Shown: one piece after another, positions 1-7,601 of the stretch | Layout: every line of letters begins with the position of its first letter | Position numbering within the stretch: position 1 is the stretch's first letter | NCBI RefSeq assembly: GCF_009764645.1 | Contig: NZ_RWIM01000102.1 | Span: forward strand, 1 to 33,282 | DNA: 33,282 nucleotides | Direction: 5' to 3' | Source of the DNA: Pseudomonas sp. PB106 | Lineage (GTDB): Bacteria; Pseudomonadota; Gammaproteobacteria; Pseudomonadales; Pseudomonadaceae | Program-made: the position numbers and the translations under genes | The notes under the pieces: model-generated | The model's database searches: none | Told to the model about the DNA's origin: nothing | What the model saw: the letters and a program-made list of their open reading frames with translations, nothing else

Positions 1-62
1 AGATCGCAGCCTTCGGCAGCTCCTACACCGATCTCTGTAGGAGCTGCCGAAGGCTGCGATCG
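1..62. repeat. REP-type perfect inverted repeat (TAGGAGCTGCCGAAGG family)
   Basis: Two 26-bp arms (2-27 and 36-61) are perfect reverse complements around an 8-base loop. The core is TAGGAGCTGCCGAAGG followed by CTGCGATC. It sits just beyond the stop codon of the aroE-like gene and could serve as its 3' end stem-loop, although there is no T tract. The same family recurs at the far end of the window (33221-33282). Confidence 0.9.
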
Positions 63-70
63 TTTGATCT

Positions 71-925
71 TCAACCATTCATGCTTTGAAAATGCGCCAG
101 CATCCGCTGCGCATCCGGCACTACGCCACTGAACAACTCAAACGCCTTCACCGCTTGGAACACCGCCATGTTGCCGCCATCCAGCGTTCGGCAACCCAGC
201 GCACGGGCGTTGCGCAGCAGTTCGGTTTCCAGCGGGAAATATACGATCTCCGCGACCCACAATTCCTTGCGCAATAGCTCGACCGGCACCGGCATGCCCG
301 GCAGTTTGGCCATGCCCATCGGCGTGGTATTCACCAGTCCGTCAGCCTGATTCAACGTACTCGGCAGATCATGCCCGGCCACCGCACGACCAAAGCCGAA
401 ATGCTCATTGAGGTTATTCGCCAGGCTTTCGGCGCGCTCACGGTCGACGTCGAAAATGCTCAGTTGCTGTACGCCTTCGCTCAACAACGCGTGGGCCACT
501 GCCGCACCGGCACCGCCAGCGCCCATCTGGACGACGCGCTCACGGGCAGCCTCCTTCAAGCCCCGGCGAAAACCTTCGGCAAAACCGAGGCAGTCAGTAT
601 TGTGGCCGACACGTTTACCATCCTTGAGCACCACGGTGTTCACCGCGCCAATGCCTTGGGCTTCCGGCGACAGTTCATCCAGCAGCGGGATGATCGCCTG
701 CTTGCACGGAAAGGTAATGTTCAGCCCGGTGTAGTTCATCCGCTCGGCCGCCAGCAGCAGGTCGGGCAGGGCGGTGCTGTCCATTTTCAACTGGTCGAGA
801 TCGATCAATCGATACAGATAACGCATGCCCTGCGCATCACCTTCGTGCTCATGCAGCGCCGGCGTGCGCGAGGCCTGAATGCCAGCGCCGATCAGTCCGG
901 CGAGTATTACGGTAGAGCGAGACAT
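71..925 (-). CDS. Shikimate/quinate dehydrogenase family protein (AroE paralogue)
   Basis: 284 aa, AroE fold. It interconverts 3-dehydroshikimate and shikimate, or dehydroquinate and quinate. The substrate domain has NITFPCK with the catalytic Lys at residue 75 and HNTD with Asp111. The Rossmann loop GAGGAG is at 135-140, and a C-terminal GGNMAVFQAVKAFE block follows. The strand after the glycine loop ends in FDVD (about 158-161) where biosynthetic AroE normally has an NRT-type NADP-binding motif, so NAD(H) use is inferred. The ATG start lies 5 bp after the aroQ stop, so the two form an operon. It resembles what I recall as PA0244 of P. aeruginosa, a secondary and probably catabolic copy, rather than the housekeeping aroE. 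The preferred substrate cannot be read from the sequence. Confidence 0.88.
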   Translation of the reverse strand: MSRSTVILAGLIGAGIQASRTPALHEHEGDAQGMRYLYRLIDLDQLKMDSTALPDLLLAAERMNYTGLNITFPCKQAIIPLLDELSPEAQGIGAVNTVVLKDGKRVGHNTDCLGFAEGFRRGLKEAARERVVQMGAGGAGAAVAHALLSEGVQQLSIFDVDRERAESLANNLNEHFGFGRAVAGHDLPSTLNQADGLVNTTPMGMAKLPGMPVPVELLRKELWVAEIVYFPLETELLRNARALGCRTLDGGNMAVFQAVKAFELFSGVVPDAQRMLAHFQSMNG

Positions 926-930
926 GCGCG

Positions 931-1371
931 TTACCCCTTCAGCCGCTGGCTGAAATGTTCAAGTGCCAGGCGATAGCCATGGCTGCCAAACCCGGCCATC
1001 ACTGCCGTGGCAATCGCCGAGACAAACGAGTGATGACGAAACGGTTCGCGGGCATGGACGTTGGACAGGTGCACTTCGATCACTGGCAATTCACTGGCCA
1101 CCAAGGCATCGCGAATCGCCACCGACGTGTGCGTCCACGCCGCCGGATTGATCACGATCCCGGCGCAACGACCGCGAGCCGCGTGAATCCAGTCGAGCAG
1201 TTCGCCTTCGTGATTGGTCTGGCGAAACTCCACGGCAAGGCCGAATTCCTCTGCAGCGCGACCGCACAGAGCAGAAATATCCGCCAGGGTTTCGTGACCG
1301 TAAGTCGCCGGCTCGCGGGTGCCGAGCAGGTTCAGGTTCGGGCCGTTGAGCACCAGAACGATAGGGGGCAT
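931..1371 (-). CDS. aroQ: Type II 3-dehydroquinate dehydratase
   Basis: 146 aa, full length for the small dodecameric type II dehydroquinase, which converts 3-dehydroquinate to 3-dehydroshikimate in the cytosol. Visible signatures are the N-terminal [10 protein letters not shown], the lid segment TREPATYG carrying the catalytic Arg and Tyr, [22 protein letters not shown] (Trp where many homologues have Tyr), and [17 protein letters not shown]. The reading frame could begin at a GTG at 1386, but GTGGAG upstream is better read as a ribosome binding site for the ATG at 1371 (9-base spacing). It is followed at once by the aroE-like gene, so the pair catalyses consecutive steps. It is probably a second aroQ, since the usual one lies next to accB in Pseudomonas. 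Confidence 0.93.
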   Translation of the reverse strand: MPPIVLVLNGPNLNLLGTREPATYGHETLADISALCGRAAEEFGLAVEFRQTNHEGELLDWIHAARGRCAGIVINPAAWTHTSVAIRDALVASELPVIEVHLSNVHAREPFRHHSFVSAIATAVMAGFGSHGYRLALEHFSQRLKG

Positions 1372-1518
1372 GAGGGGTAACTCCACTTATTGTTTTTGGC
1401 TTTGGCCGAGCGTTTCAGCCTGTGGAGATAAAATGTACTAGATGGTTACCATGGTCAATTGAACAAAATTGGCCTTGGCGTTTTATGTTCGGTGATCGCA
1501 CAAACAATGAGCACGCAC

Positions 1519-1545
1519 AAAAAAGCCGTCAATCACGACGGCTTT
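1519..1545 (-). terminator. Rho-independent terminator after trmA
   Basis: Read on the minus strand: GCCGTC, a six-base loop, GACGGC, then six T. It lies 21 bp beyond the trmA stop codon and separates azgA-trmA from aroQ-aroE. Confidence 0.9.
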
Positions 1546-1565
1546 CTCGTATTCGCTGCCAGCAC

Positions 1566-2645
1566 TCAGCGCCGGGTCAGCAACACACCCGATTCCATGT
1601 GGTGCGTCCACGGGAACTGGTCGAACAACGCGCATTTGGTAATGCGGTGCGTGTCGTGCAACTGGGCGATGTTGGCCGCCAGGGTTTCCGGGTTGCAGGA
1701 TATGTACAGGATGTTGTCGAAACGCCGGGTCAGTTCGCAGGTGTCCGGGTCCATGCCGGCGCGTGGCGGGTCGACGAAGACGCTACCGAACTCGTAGCTC
1801 TTCAGGTCGATGCCTTGCAGGCGGCGGAACGGGCGCACTTCGTTGAGCGCTTCGGTCAGTTCTTCGGCGGACAAACGCACCAGGGTGACGTTATCCACAG
1901 CGTTTTCGCTGAGGTTGCTCAGTGCCGCGTTGACCGAGGTCTTGCTGATTTCGGTGGCCAGCACTTTGCGCACGCGGGTGGCGAGCGGCAGGGTGAAGTT
2001 GCCGTTGCCGCAGTACAACTCCAGCAGATCGTCGCTGCGATCGCCCAGCGCGTCGTACGCCCAGTTCAACATCTTCTGGTTCACCGTGCCGTTAGGCTGG
2101 GTGAACGCGCCTTCCGGCTGGCGGTAACTGAACGTGCGACCGCCGACTTCAAGTTTTTCGACCACGTAATCGAGGCCGAGCACCTCGCGTTTGCCTTTCG
2201 AGCGGCCGATGATGCTGACGCCGAGATCCGCCGCCAGTTTGGTTGCCGCCGCGTGCCAGTGTTCGTCCAGCGGACGGTGATAGCACAGGGTGATCATTGC
2301 ATCGCCGGACAGCGTGGTCAGGAACTCGACCTGAAACAACTTGTGGCTCAGTGCCGAACTGGCCTGCCACGCCGCCTTCAGCTGCGGCATCAACTGGTTG
2401 ATGCGCAGGCTGGCGATCGGGAACTCTTCGATCAGAATCGGCGTGCGTTTATCGTCCTGAGCGAACATCGCGTAGTGCCGATCGCCGCCCTCGCGCCACA
2501 GGCGGAATTCGGCGCGCAGACGGAAGTTCTGCAGCGGCGAGTCGTACACCGTCGGCTCGGGGGCATCGAACGGCGCCAGCAGATCACGCAAACGTGTGAC
2601 CTTGGCTTCTAGTTGCTCGGCGTAAGCCTGGGAATCAAATGTCAT
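1566..2645 (-). CDS. trmA: tRNA (uracil-5-)-methyltransferase TrmA
   Basis: 359 aa from the ATG at 2645. It methylates U54 of tRNA to make ribothymidine in the T loop, using S-adenosylmethionine. The C-terminal Rossmann domain has [14 protein letters not shown] (SAM site) and VDPPRAGMD. The catalytic cysteine is in [10 protein letters not shown] (about Cys317), and the general-base glutamate in HHMESGVLL (about Glu351). There is no TRAM domain, as expected for TrmA rather than RlmD. The frame opens at a TTG four codons earlier, but the ATG overlaps the azgA stop as ATGA, so translational coupling to the permease is likely. A terminator follows directly. Confidence 0.96.
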   Translation of the reverse strand: MTFDSQAYAEQLEAKVTRLRDLLAPFDAPEPTVYDSPLQNFRLRAEFRLWREGGDRHYAMFAQDDKRTPILIEEFPIASLRINQLMPQLKAAWQASSALSHKLFQVEFLTTLSGDAMITLCYHRPLDEHWHAAATKLAADLGVSIIGRSKGKREVLGLDYVVEKLEVGGRTFSYRQPEGAFTQPNGTVNQKMLNWAYDALGDRSDDLLELYCGNGNFTLPLATRVRKVLATEISKTSVNAALSNLSENAVDNVTLVRLSAEELTEALNEVRPFRRLQGIDLKSYEFGSVFVDPPRAGMDPDTCELTRRFDNILYISCNPETLAANIAQLHDTHRITKCALFDQFPWTHHMESGVLLTRR

Positions 2646-3937
2646 GCGTTGAACCAACCCAACTTGATCACGAACAGAATCGACAGAATCACCAGCGCCG
2701 GGTTCAGCTCACGGGCGCGACCCGACAGCAGCTTGATCACGGTCCAGGAAATGAAGCCGAACGCGATGCCGTTGGCAATCGAGTAAGTGAATGGCATGGC
2801 CAGCGCGGTCACAACAACCGGCGCGGCAACGGTGATGTCTTCCCAGTCTATTTCCGCCAGACCCGAAGTCATCAGCACGGCGACGAACAGCAGTGCCGGT
2901 GCAGTGGCGAAGGCTGGAACGCTGGCCGCCAGTGGCGAGAAGAACAGCGCCAGCAGGAACAGGATTGCCACGACGATGGCCGTCAGGCCAGTACGGCCGC
3001 CAGCACTGACGCCGGCAGCGGATTCGATGTAGCTGGTAGTGGTCGACGTGCCCAGCAGCGAACCGGCCATGGCCGCGGTGCTGTCGGCGATCAGTGCGCG
3101 CCCCATTTTCGGCATGTGGCCGTCCTTGCCCATCAGGCCGGCGCGCTTGGCGACGCCGATCAGAGTGCCAGAGTTGTCGAACAAGTCGACGAACAGGAAG
3201 GCGAAGATCACGCTGACCAGACCGATGTCCAGCGCGCCTTTGATATCCAGCTGCATGAAAGTCGGGGCCAGCGAAGGTGGCATCGAGGTCACGCCGCCGA
3301 ACGGGGTGAAGCCCATGGCGATGGAGATGATGGTCACCGCCAGAATGCCGATCAGCACGGCGCCGCGCACTTTCAGCGCTTCGAGGGCGACGATCAGGGC
3401 GAAACCGAGGGTGGCGAGGATCGGTGCCGGGGCTTTCAGGTCACCGAGGCCGACCATGGTTGCCGGGTTGCTCACCACGATGCCGGCGTTGTGCAGGGCG
3501 ATCAGCGCCAGGAACAGGCCGATGCCGGCGGCAATCGCCGAACGCAGTGGCAGCGGGATGCTGTTGATGATCCATTCGCGGATGCGGAAGATCGACAGCA
3601 GGAAGAAGCACACCGCCGAAATGAACACCGCACCCAGCGCCACTTGCCACGTGTGGCCCATGTGCAGAACCACGGTGTAGGTGAAGAAGGCGTTCAGACC
3701 CATGCCCGGAGCGAGGGCAATCGGGTAGTTGGCGATAAGGCCCATGATCGTCGAACCGATCGCGGCGGCCAGACAGGTGGCAACGAATACCGCGCCCTTG
3801 TCCATGCCGGTCTCACCGAGAATGCTCGGGTTGACGAACAGAATGTAGGCCATGGCCAAGAAAGTCGTGATGCCCGCCAGAATCTCGGTGCGCACGTTGG
3901 TGTTGTGTGCCTTGAGTTGAAACAGCCTTTCCAGCAT
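2642..3937 (-). CDS. NCS2/AzgA family purine permease
   Basis: 431 aa, polytopic inner-membrane protein (about 12-14 hydrophobic segments) of the AzgA/PbuG branch of nucleobase transporters, predicted to import adenine, guanine or hypoxanthine with protons. Typical family blocks are the N-terminal [49 protein letters not shown], and [20 protein letters not shown]. The ATG at 3937 has GGGGAG six bases upstream. Its stop overlaps the trmA start (ATGA, 2642-2645), so the two genes form one transcription and translation unit. Exact substrate choice among purines is not decidable here. It is divergent from the small secreted-protein gene at 4144. Confidence 0.93.
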   Translation of the reverse strand: MLERLFQLKAHNTNVRTEILAGITTFLAMAYILFVNPSILGETGMDKGAVFVATCLAAAIGSTIMGLIANYPIALAPGMGLNAFFTYTVVLHMGHTWQVALGAVFISAVCFFLLSIFRIREWIINSIPLPLRSAIAAGIGLFLALIALHNAGIVVSNPATMVGLGDLKAPAPILATLGFALIVALEALKVRGAVLIGILAVTIISIAMGFTPFGGVTSMPPSLAPTFMQLDIKGALDIGLVSVIFAFLFVDLFDNSGTLIGVAKRAGLMGKDGHMPKMGRALIADSTAAMAGSLLGTSTTTSYIESAAGVSAGGRTGLTAIVVAILFLLALFFSPLAASVPAFATAPALLFVAVLMTSGLAEIDWEDITVAAPVVVTALAMPFTYSIANGIAFGFISWTVIKLLSGRARELNPALVILSILFVIKLGWFNA

Positions 3938-4143
3938 GTCTGCTCCCCGTGGCGCGCGTGGCGCCGTGAATGTATCGACCTCAACAGCAAAGCACAGACC
4001 GTCGCAAGCGCCTGGAAAATTGTGGTGGGCCGGAAAAAGCCGCGCATCATACCAGCAGCGTGGGGGATTGGCTGCGATCGTCGGCGATGTTTTGCAGTCG
4101 GGCGAACTGAGCCATACTGCGCGCCAGTTCTGGGGAGATGGTC

Positions 4144-4602
4144 ATGGTGGCTTTGAAGGGCAATATCGTTCGAACGTTGGGGCTTTTTTGTGCGTTTCTG
4201 GCCAGTGCGCCTGCGGTGATGGCAGCATCGGCTCCGCCGTTGTCCAGTGCCCAAGTGCTCAAAGTGCAATCGGCGGCCTGCGGCATCGAAAATATTTCCG
4301 ACGGTCAGGAGCAGACCGCGTGCGACCACGGCGGGGCGAACATCAAGGTGTACGTGCTGGAGATGGGTTATGGCCGCGTGCCCCATGTCACGCTGGACGG
4401 TTTCGGACTGGACGGCATGAAAACCCAGGTGTGCGCCTACGGTAACGGCAACCTGACGGAGTGCACGGGCGCGTCGACCAAGATCGTTGGCGCGTTGTAC
4501 ATCTATGACCTCGGCGGCAAAGAGCAAGGGACGTTCACCTTCAGCAACACCTCGATCAATGCGCCGGGCAACACCATTTCGACCCAGCTTTACATCAAGT
4601 AA
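4144..4602 (+). CDS. Small secreted protein, probably DUF4879/YolA-like
   Basis: 152 aa. It has an N-terminal signal peptide (positively charged start, hydrophobic core around GLFCAFLASAPAVM, cleavage likely after AVMA). The mature part starts near ASAPPLSSAQVLKVQSAACG and contains four cysteines (AACG, TACD, QVCAYG, TECTG), enough for two disulfides, and many Gly/Thr/Asn. This looks like the DUF4879 family (Bacillus YolA and Pseudomonas relatives) as I remember it; function unknown. GGGGAG at 4132-4137 touches the upstream ATG at 4138 but sits six bases from the ATG at 4144, which I therefore chose. It is transcribed away from azgA with its own promoter region. Confidence 0.8.
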   Translation: MVALKGNIVRTLGLFCAFLASAPAVMAASAPPLSSAQVLKVQSAACGIENISDGQEQTACDHGGANIKVYVLEMGYGRVPHVTLDGFGLDGMKTQVCAYGNGNLTECTGASTKIVGALYIYDLGGKEQGTFTFSNTSINAPGNTISTQLYIK

Positions 4603-4668
4603 CGGCTGACGCTGCACGATCCGGGGGAAGCTGACTACGCTTCAAGGATCACCCAGCGGATAACGCCC

Positions 4669-5220
4669 ATGACCTTTAGAGCCCTGATTACCCTCGCCGA
4701 GGGCATCGATGATCTGCAAAGTGTGACCCTGATCGACGTGCTGCGCCGCGCGGGCATCGAAGTCGTCGCGGCCAGCATCGAAGGCCGGCGCATGCTCACC
4801 TGTGCGCGTGGTACACGCCTGACTGCCGACGGCATGCTGGTCGATGTGCTGGCGCAGACCTTCGACCTGATCGCCTTGCCCGGCGGAGACGTCGGTGCGC
4901 AGCACCTGGCCGCACACCAACCTCTGCAACAATTGCTCAAGGATCAATCCAGCGCCGGACGCCTGTTCGCCGCCATCGGCGAAGCCCCGGCTGTCGCCCT
5001 GCAAGCGGCTGGCGTGCTGCGCCAGCGGCGCATGACCTGTCTACCGAGCGCCAGCCACCAATTGTCCGGCTGTACATTTGTTGACCAGCCCGTGGTGGTC
5101 GATGGCAATTGCATCACCGCTCAGGGCTCAGGTGCGGTGCTGGAGTTTGCCTTGGCGCTGGTTGAGCAACTGGGCGGCAAGGCGTTGCGGGTGAAGGTGG
5201 CGGGAGAGTTGTTGGTTTGA
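4669..5220 (+). CDS. DJ-1/PfpI superfamily protein lacking the usual catalytic residues
   Basis: 183 aa, the size of DJ-1/YajL. The N terminus (RALITLAEGIDDLQSVTLID) and the segment IALPGGDVGAQHL fit the DJ-1 fold closely. In catalytic members a Cys on the nucleophile elbow (AAICAxP) pairs with a Glu near the N terminus (GxEExE). Here the elbow reads AAIGEAP with Gly at residue 104, from codon GGC where TGC would give Cys, and the Glu position is Gln17. It is therefore unlikely to act as a glyoxalase or deglycase, or as a redox sensor through that Cys. The start ATG is weakly supported by a ribosome site. No operon partner is evident; a toxin-antitoxin pair lies convergent just downstream. 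Confidence 0.85.
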   Translation: MTFRALITLAEGIDDLQSVTLIDVLRRAGIEVVAASIEGRRMLTCARGTRLTADGMLVDVLAQTFDLIALPGGDVGAQHLAAHQPLQQLLKDQSSAGRLFAAIGEAPAVALQAAGVLRQRRMTCLPSASHQLSGCTFVDQPVVVDGNCITAQGSGAVLEFALALVEQLGGKALRVKVAGELLV

Positions 5221-5224
5221 AAAA

Positions 5225-5512
5225 TCAGGCGTGGGCCGCTATTGGCTCAATGACCGGTTGCTCGCGGTGCTCTGCTTGCCACAAATCGTAATCGGTTTGA
5301 ACACCTAACCAGGCGCGCGCCTTGCCAATGCCTGCCCGTTCCAGCCGTACAGCCAGATCCGGGCTGATCGGAGCGTGGCCGTGCAATACACGAGAAAGAT
5401 GCGGGCGTGCAAAGCCCAAATGGCGGGCCAATTCGGTAACGCTGATACCCAACTCGGGCAGAACATCCATCAGCAGTGTTTCACCGGGGTGTGGCGGGTT
5501 GTGCAAGGGCAT
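5225..5512 (-). CDS. higA: HigA family antitoxin (XRE-type HTH)
   Basis: 95 aa. It opens with PLHNPPHPGETLLMDVLPELG, typical of HigA, followed by a helix-turn-helix (SVTELARHLGFARPHLSRVLHG) and DLAVRLERAG, with a C-terminal tail after the TDYDLWQAE segment. HigA binds and neutralises HigB and represses the shared promoter. GGAGG lies eight bases before the ATG. It follows higB by 14 bp, in the reversed toxin-first order normal for higBA. Its stop is 4 bp from the stop of the convergent DJ-1-like gene, so the 3' ends are packed closely. Confidence 0.93.
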   Translation of the reverse strand: MPLHNPPHPGETLLMDVLPELGISVTELARHLGFARPHLSRVLHGHAPISPDLAVRLERAGIGKARAWLGVQTDYDLWQAEHREQPVIEPIAAHA

Positions 5513-5526
5513 GAGCCTGCCTCCTG

Positions 5527-5805
5527 TCAGTGGTAGTCCAGATAATCGACCAATTCGATATCCGAGCCGACAAAACGAAAGATCACTCGCCAGTTGCCTG
5601 AAACGCTCAGCGACCAGTATTCGGTCAGCTCACCTTTCAGTGGATGCAGACGCCATCCCGGAAGATCCAGATCTCCGGGAAGCGTAGCGCGATCCATGAA
5701 CTGCAGCATGCGCGACAGCCGTTTTGCGTGATCGGCACGAATTCCGCGAGTCGAACCTGTTTCATAGAAGCCACGAAGGCCTTTGTGCTGAAAGGATTTG
5801 ATCAT
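5527..5805 (-). CDS. higB: HigB family mRNA-interferase toxin
   Basis: 92 aa, full length for the RelE/HigB fold; it cleaves mRNA on the ribosome. Visible family blocks are IKSFQHKGLRGFYETG, HAKRLSRML, LPGWRLHPLKGEL, and the C-terminal NWRVIFRF and DYLDYH carrying the conserved Arg and His. No frameshift or truncation is seen, so the pair appears intact. The gene has no recognisable ribosome binding site, and a palindrome begins six bases before its start codon. A weak -10 candidate (TAATGT on the minus strand) would give a very short leader. Confidence 0.93.
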   Translation of the reverse strand: MIKSFQHKGLRGFYETGSTRGIRADHAKRLSRMLQFMDRATLPGDLDLPGWRLHPLKGELTEYWSLSVSGNWRVIFRFVGSDIELVDYLDYH

Positions 5806-5810
5806 GGGAC

Positions 5811-5835
5811 GAGTGTAAGGCGATACATTACACTC
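5811..5835. promoter_or_regulatory. Palindrome 1 at the higBA start, candidate HigA operator
   Basis: GAGTGTAA, nine bases, TTACACTC: eight-base arms, perfectly inverted. It overlaps a possible -10 element and ends six bases from the higB start codon, a position suited to repression by HigA. Confidence 0.65.
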
Positions 5836-5836
5836 A

Positions 5837-5858
5837 GTGCGGTAACTATGTACCGCAC
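5837..5858. promoter_or_regulatory. Palindrome 2 upstream of higBA, candidate HigA operator
   Basis: GTGCGGTA, six bases, TACCGCAC: eight-base arms, perfectly inverted, one base from palindrome 1. The arm sequences differ from palindrome 1, sharing mainly the inner TA, so both being sites for one protein is not certain. A second regulator is possible. Confidence 0.6.
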
Positions 5859-5903
5859 GTTCTCAGTTAATTTGTGATCGAGATGTTGGTTCTGTCGCTG
5901 AAC

Positions 5904-7142
5904 TCAAACCTTCACCTCTTCCACCGGCACATGCATCCGGTCGCGATTCGCCAGTGTCGGAAACAGCTTGATCCACGTCCCCGTCACCACCAGCGTGCCG
6001 ATCCCGCCCATGACTACCGCCGGCACAGTGCCGAACCAGTGGGCGGTGACGCCGGATTCGAATTCGCCCAGCTGATTCGAAGCGCCGATGAACAGGCCGT
6101 TCACCGCACTGACCCGGCCGCGCATTTCGTCCGGGGTTTCCAGTTGGACGAACGATGCGCGGATGACCATGCTGATCATGTCCGCCGCACCGAGCACCAC
6201 CAGCACCGCCAGCGAGAACCAGAACGAGGTCGACAGGCCGAAGGCGATGGTGGCGACGCCGAAGATGCCGACCGCCGTGAACATCACCCGGCCGACGTTA
6301 CGTTCCACGGCGAATCGTGCGAGGAACAGCGACATCAATAGCGCGCCCACCGCCGGCGCCGAGCGCAACAGGCCCAGACCCCACGGGCCGGTCAGCAGAA
6401 TGTCTTTGGCAAATACCGGCAACAGCGCCGTGGCGCCACCGAGCAGCACCGCGAACAAGTCCAGGGAAATCGCCCCGAGGATGTCCGGGCGGCTGCGAAT
6501 GAAGCGAATCCCCGCGAGCAACGAATCCAGCGTGGCCTTGCCTTTGTTCAACGGTGTCTGTCGTGCAGGCAGATTGAGCATCAGCGTGCAGGCAATCACG
6601 TAAAGCAGCACGGTCGGGCCGTACACCCAAACACTGCCGAACGCATAGAGCAAGCCGCCGAGGGCCGGGGCGACGATGGTCGCGGACTGTTGCGCTGACT
6701 GCGCCGCCGCGACGGCTCGGGGGAACAGTGCGCTGGGCACGATGCTCGGCAGCAACGCCTGAGTGGTCGGCATCTCGAACGAGCGCGCTGCACCGAGCAG
6801 GAAGGCGAGGATGAAGATCATCTCGCGGGTGACGTGGTCGGTGGCGCTGCCGATGGCCAGTGCCAGCGCGATCAACGCCTGCAACGACTGACAGATCGCC
6901 GCGACTCTGCGCCGGTCGTAACGGTCGGCCACGTGCCCGGTGTGCAGCATGAACAGCACACGTGGCGCGAATTCGACCAGACCGACCAGACCCAGATCGA
7001 GAACGTTGCCGGTCAGTTGATAGAGGTTCCACCCGATCGCCACGGTGAGCATCTGAAAACCGCAGGCAGTAAAGATCCGCGCCATCCAGAAAGCGAGAAA
7101 CGGACGGTGGTGACGTAACAGCAAAGGCTCTTGGCTGGGCAT
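5904..7142 (-). CDS. MFS exporter, EntS-like (MFS_3 type)
   Basis: 412 aa from the ATG at 7142, about 12 transmembrane segments. The first helix region is HHRPFLAFWMARIFTACGFQM; the cytoplasmic loop 2-3 signature is GHVADRYDRRRV; a later block LETPDEMRGRVSAVNGLFIGASNQLGEF is typical of the enterobactin-exporter-like MFS_3 branch. These proteins are commonly annotated as siderophore or drug exporters, but no siderophore genes lie nearby, so the substrate is unknown. A GTG at 7184 in frame would add 14 residues; neither start has a good ribosome binding site, so the N terminus is uncertain. Confidence 0.85.
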   Translation of the reverse strand: MPSQEPLLLRHHRPFLAFWMARIFTACGFQMLTVAIGWNLYQLTGNVLDLGLVGLVEFAPRVLFMLHTGHVADRYDRRRVAAICQSLQALIALALAIGSATDHVTREMIFILAFLLGAARSFEMPTTQALLPSIVPSALFPRAVAAAQSAQQSATIVAPALGGLLYAFGSVWVYGPTVLLYVIACTLMLNLPARQTPLNKGKATLDSLLAGIRFIRSRPDILGAISLDLFAVLLGGATALLPVFAKDILLTGPWGLGLLRSAPAVGALLMSLFLARFAVERNVGRVMFTAVGIFGVATIAFGLSTSFWFSLAVLVVLGAADMISMVIRASFVQLETPDEMRGRVSAVNGLFIGASNQLGEFESGVTAHWFGTVPAVVMGGIGTLVVTGTWIKLFPTLANRDRMHVPVEEVKV

Positions 7143-7601
7143 CTGAGGGCAGGTCTGGTTCGAGGGGAATGCCGAGGTTATCACCAGTCTGTAACAGGAA
7201 GTTGCTATGACAAAAAATTTAGTTAGGAGGACATCGATTTTTTTGCGGTGCAGATTGATTTTGCTGTTCAGGAATTTTCGTCATCCCCAAGATCTGTACT
7301 GTTTTCCTCGCTGCCAACGCTCCGGGAATTTGTTGCAGGGCGTTGCCAGGCTTATGAGGCAACTTGTCACGCGGCAAACGACCACGCCGTTCAACGCCAA
7401 AAATGGGACTACTCTTTCAACGTTGCTTGATCCAGATCAAGACCCAAAAGGAATTGATCCGGTGGCCAGTTGGCCAGACTCCCTGCGTTGCGATGGTTGT
7501 TTAAAAAGAACGAATCAGAATTCGCCGCACTCCATATCCGTGGGGGCAGTGGGTGCAGGCCTCCGGGTCCGCAGCCGGTACTACCTGACAGAGGAAGCCA
7601 T
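7143..7601. other. Gene-free region between the MFS exporter and cioA
   Basis: About 460 bp without a convincing gene. It holds the promoter regions of the divergent MFS gene and cioA, including the ANR box at 7427-7440. The cioA leader downstream of that box is about 160 bp. A 135-codon frame crosses the stretch but was rejected. An unused AGGAGG lies at 7227-7232. Confidence 0.75.
7427..7440. promoter_or_regulatory. ANR/FNR box upstream of cioA
   Basis: TTGATCCAGATCAA matches the Pseudomonas ANR/DNR consensus TTGAT-N4-ATCAA exactly. It lies about 160 bp before the cioA start. In P. aeruginosa ANR represses cioAB when oxygen is low, so this site most likely mediates the same repression here. 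No -10 or -35 pair was assigned with confidence. Confidence 0.88.

Noticed and set aside
2639..4156. 505-codon frame on the plus strand opposite azgA
   Set aside because: Antisense shadow of a high-GC gene; the translation is rich in Gln, Arg, His and Asp, as expected from the complement of a membrane-protein gene.
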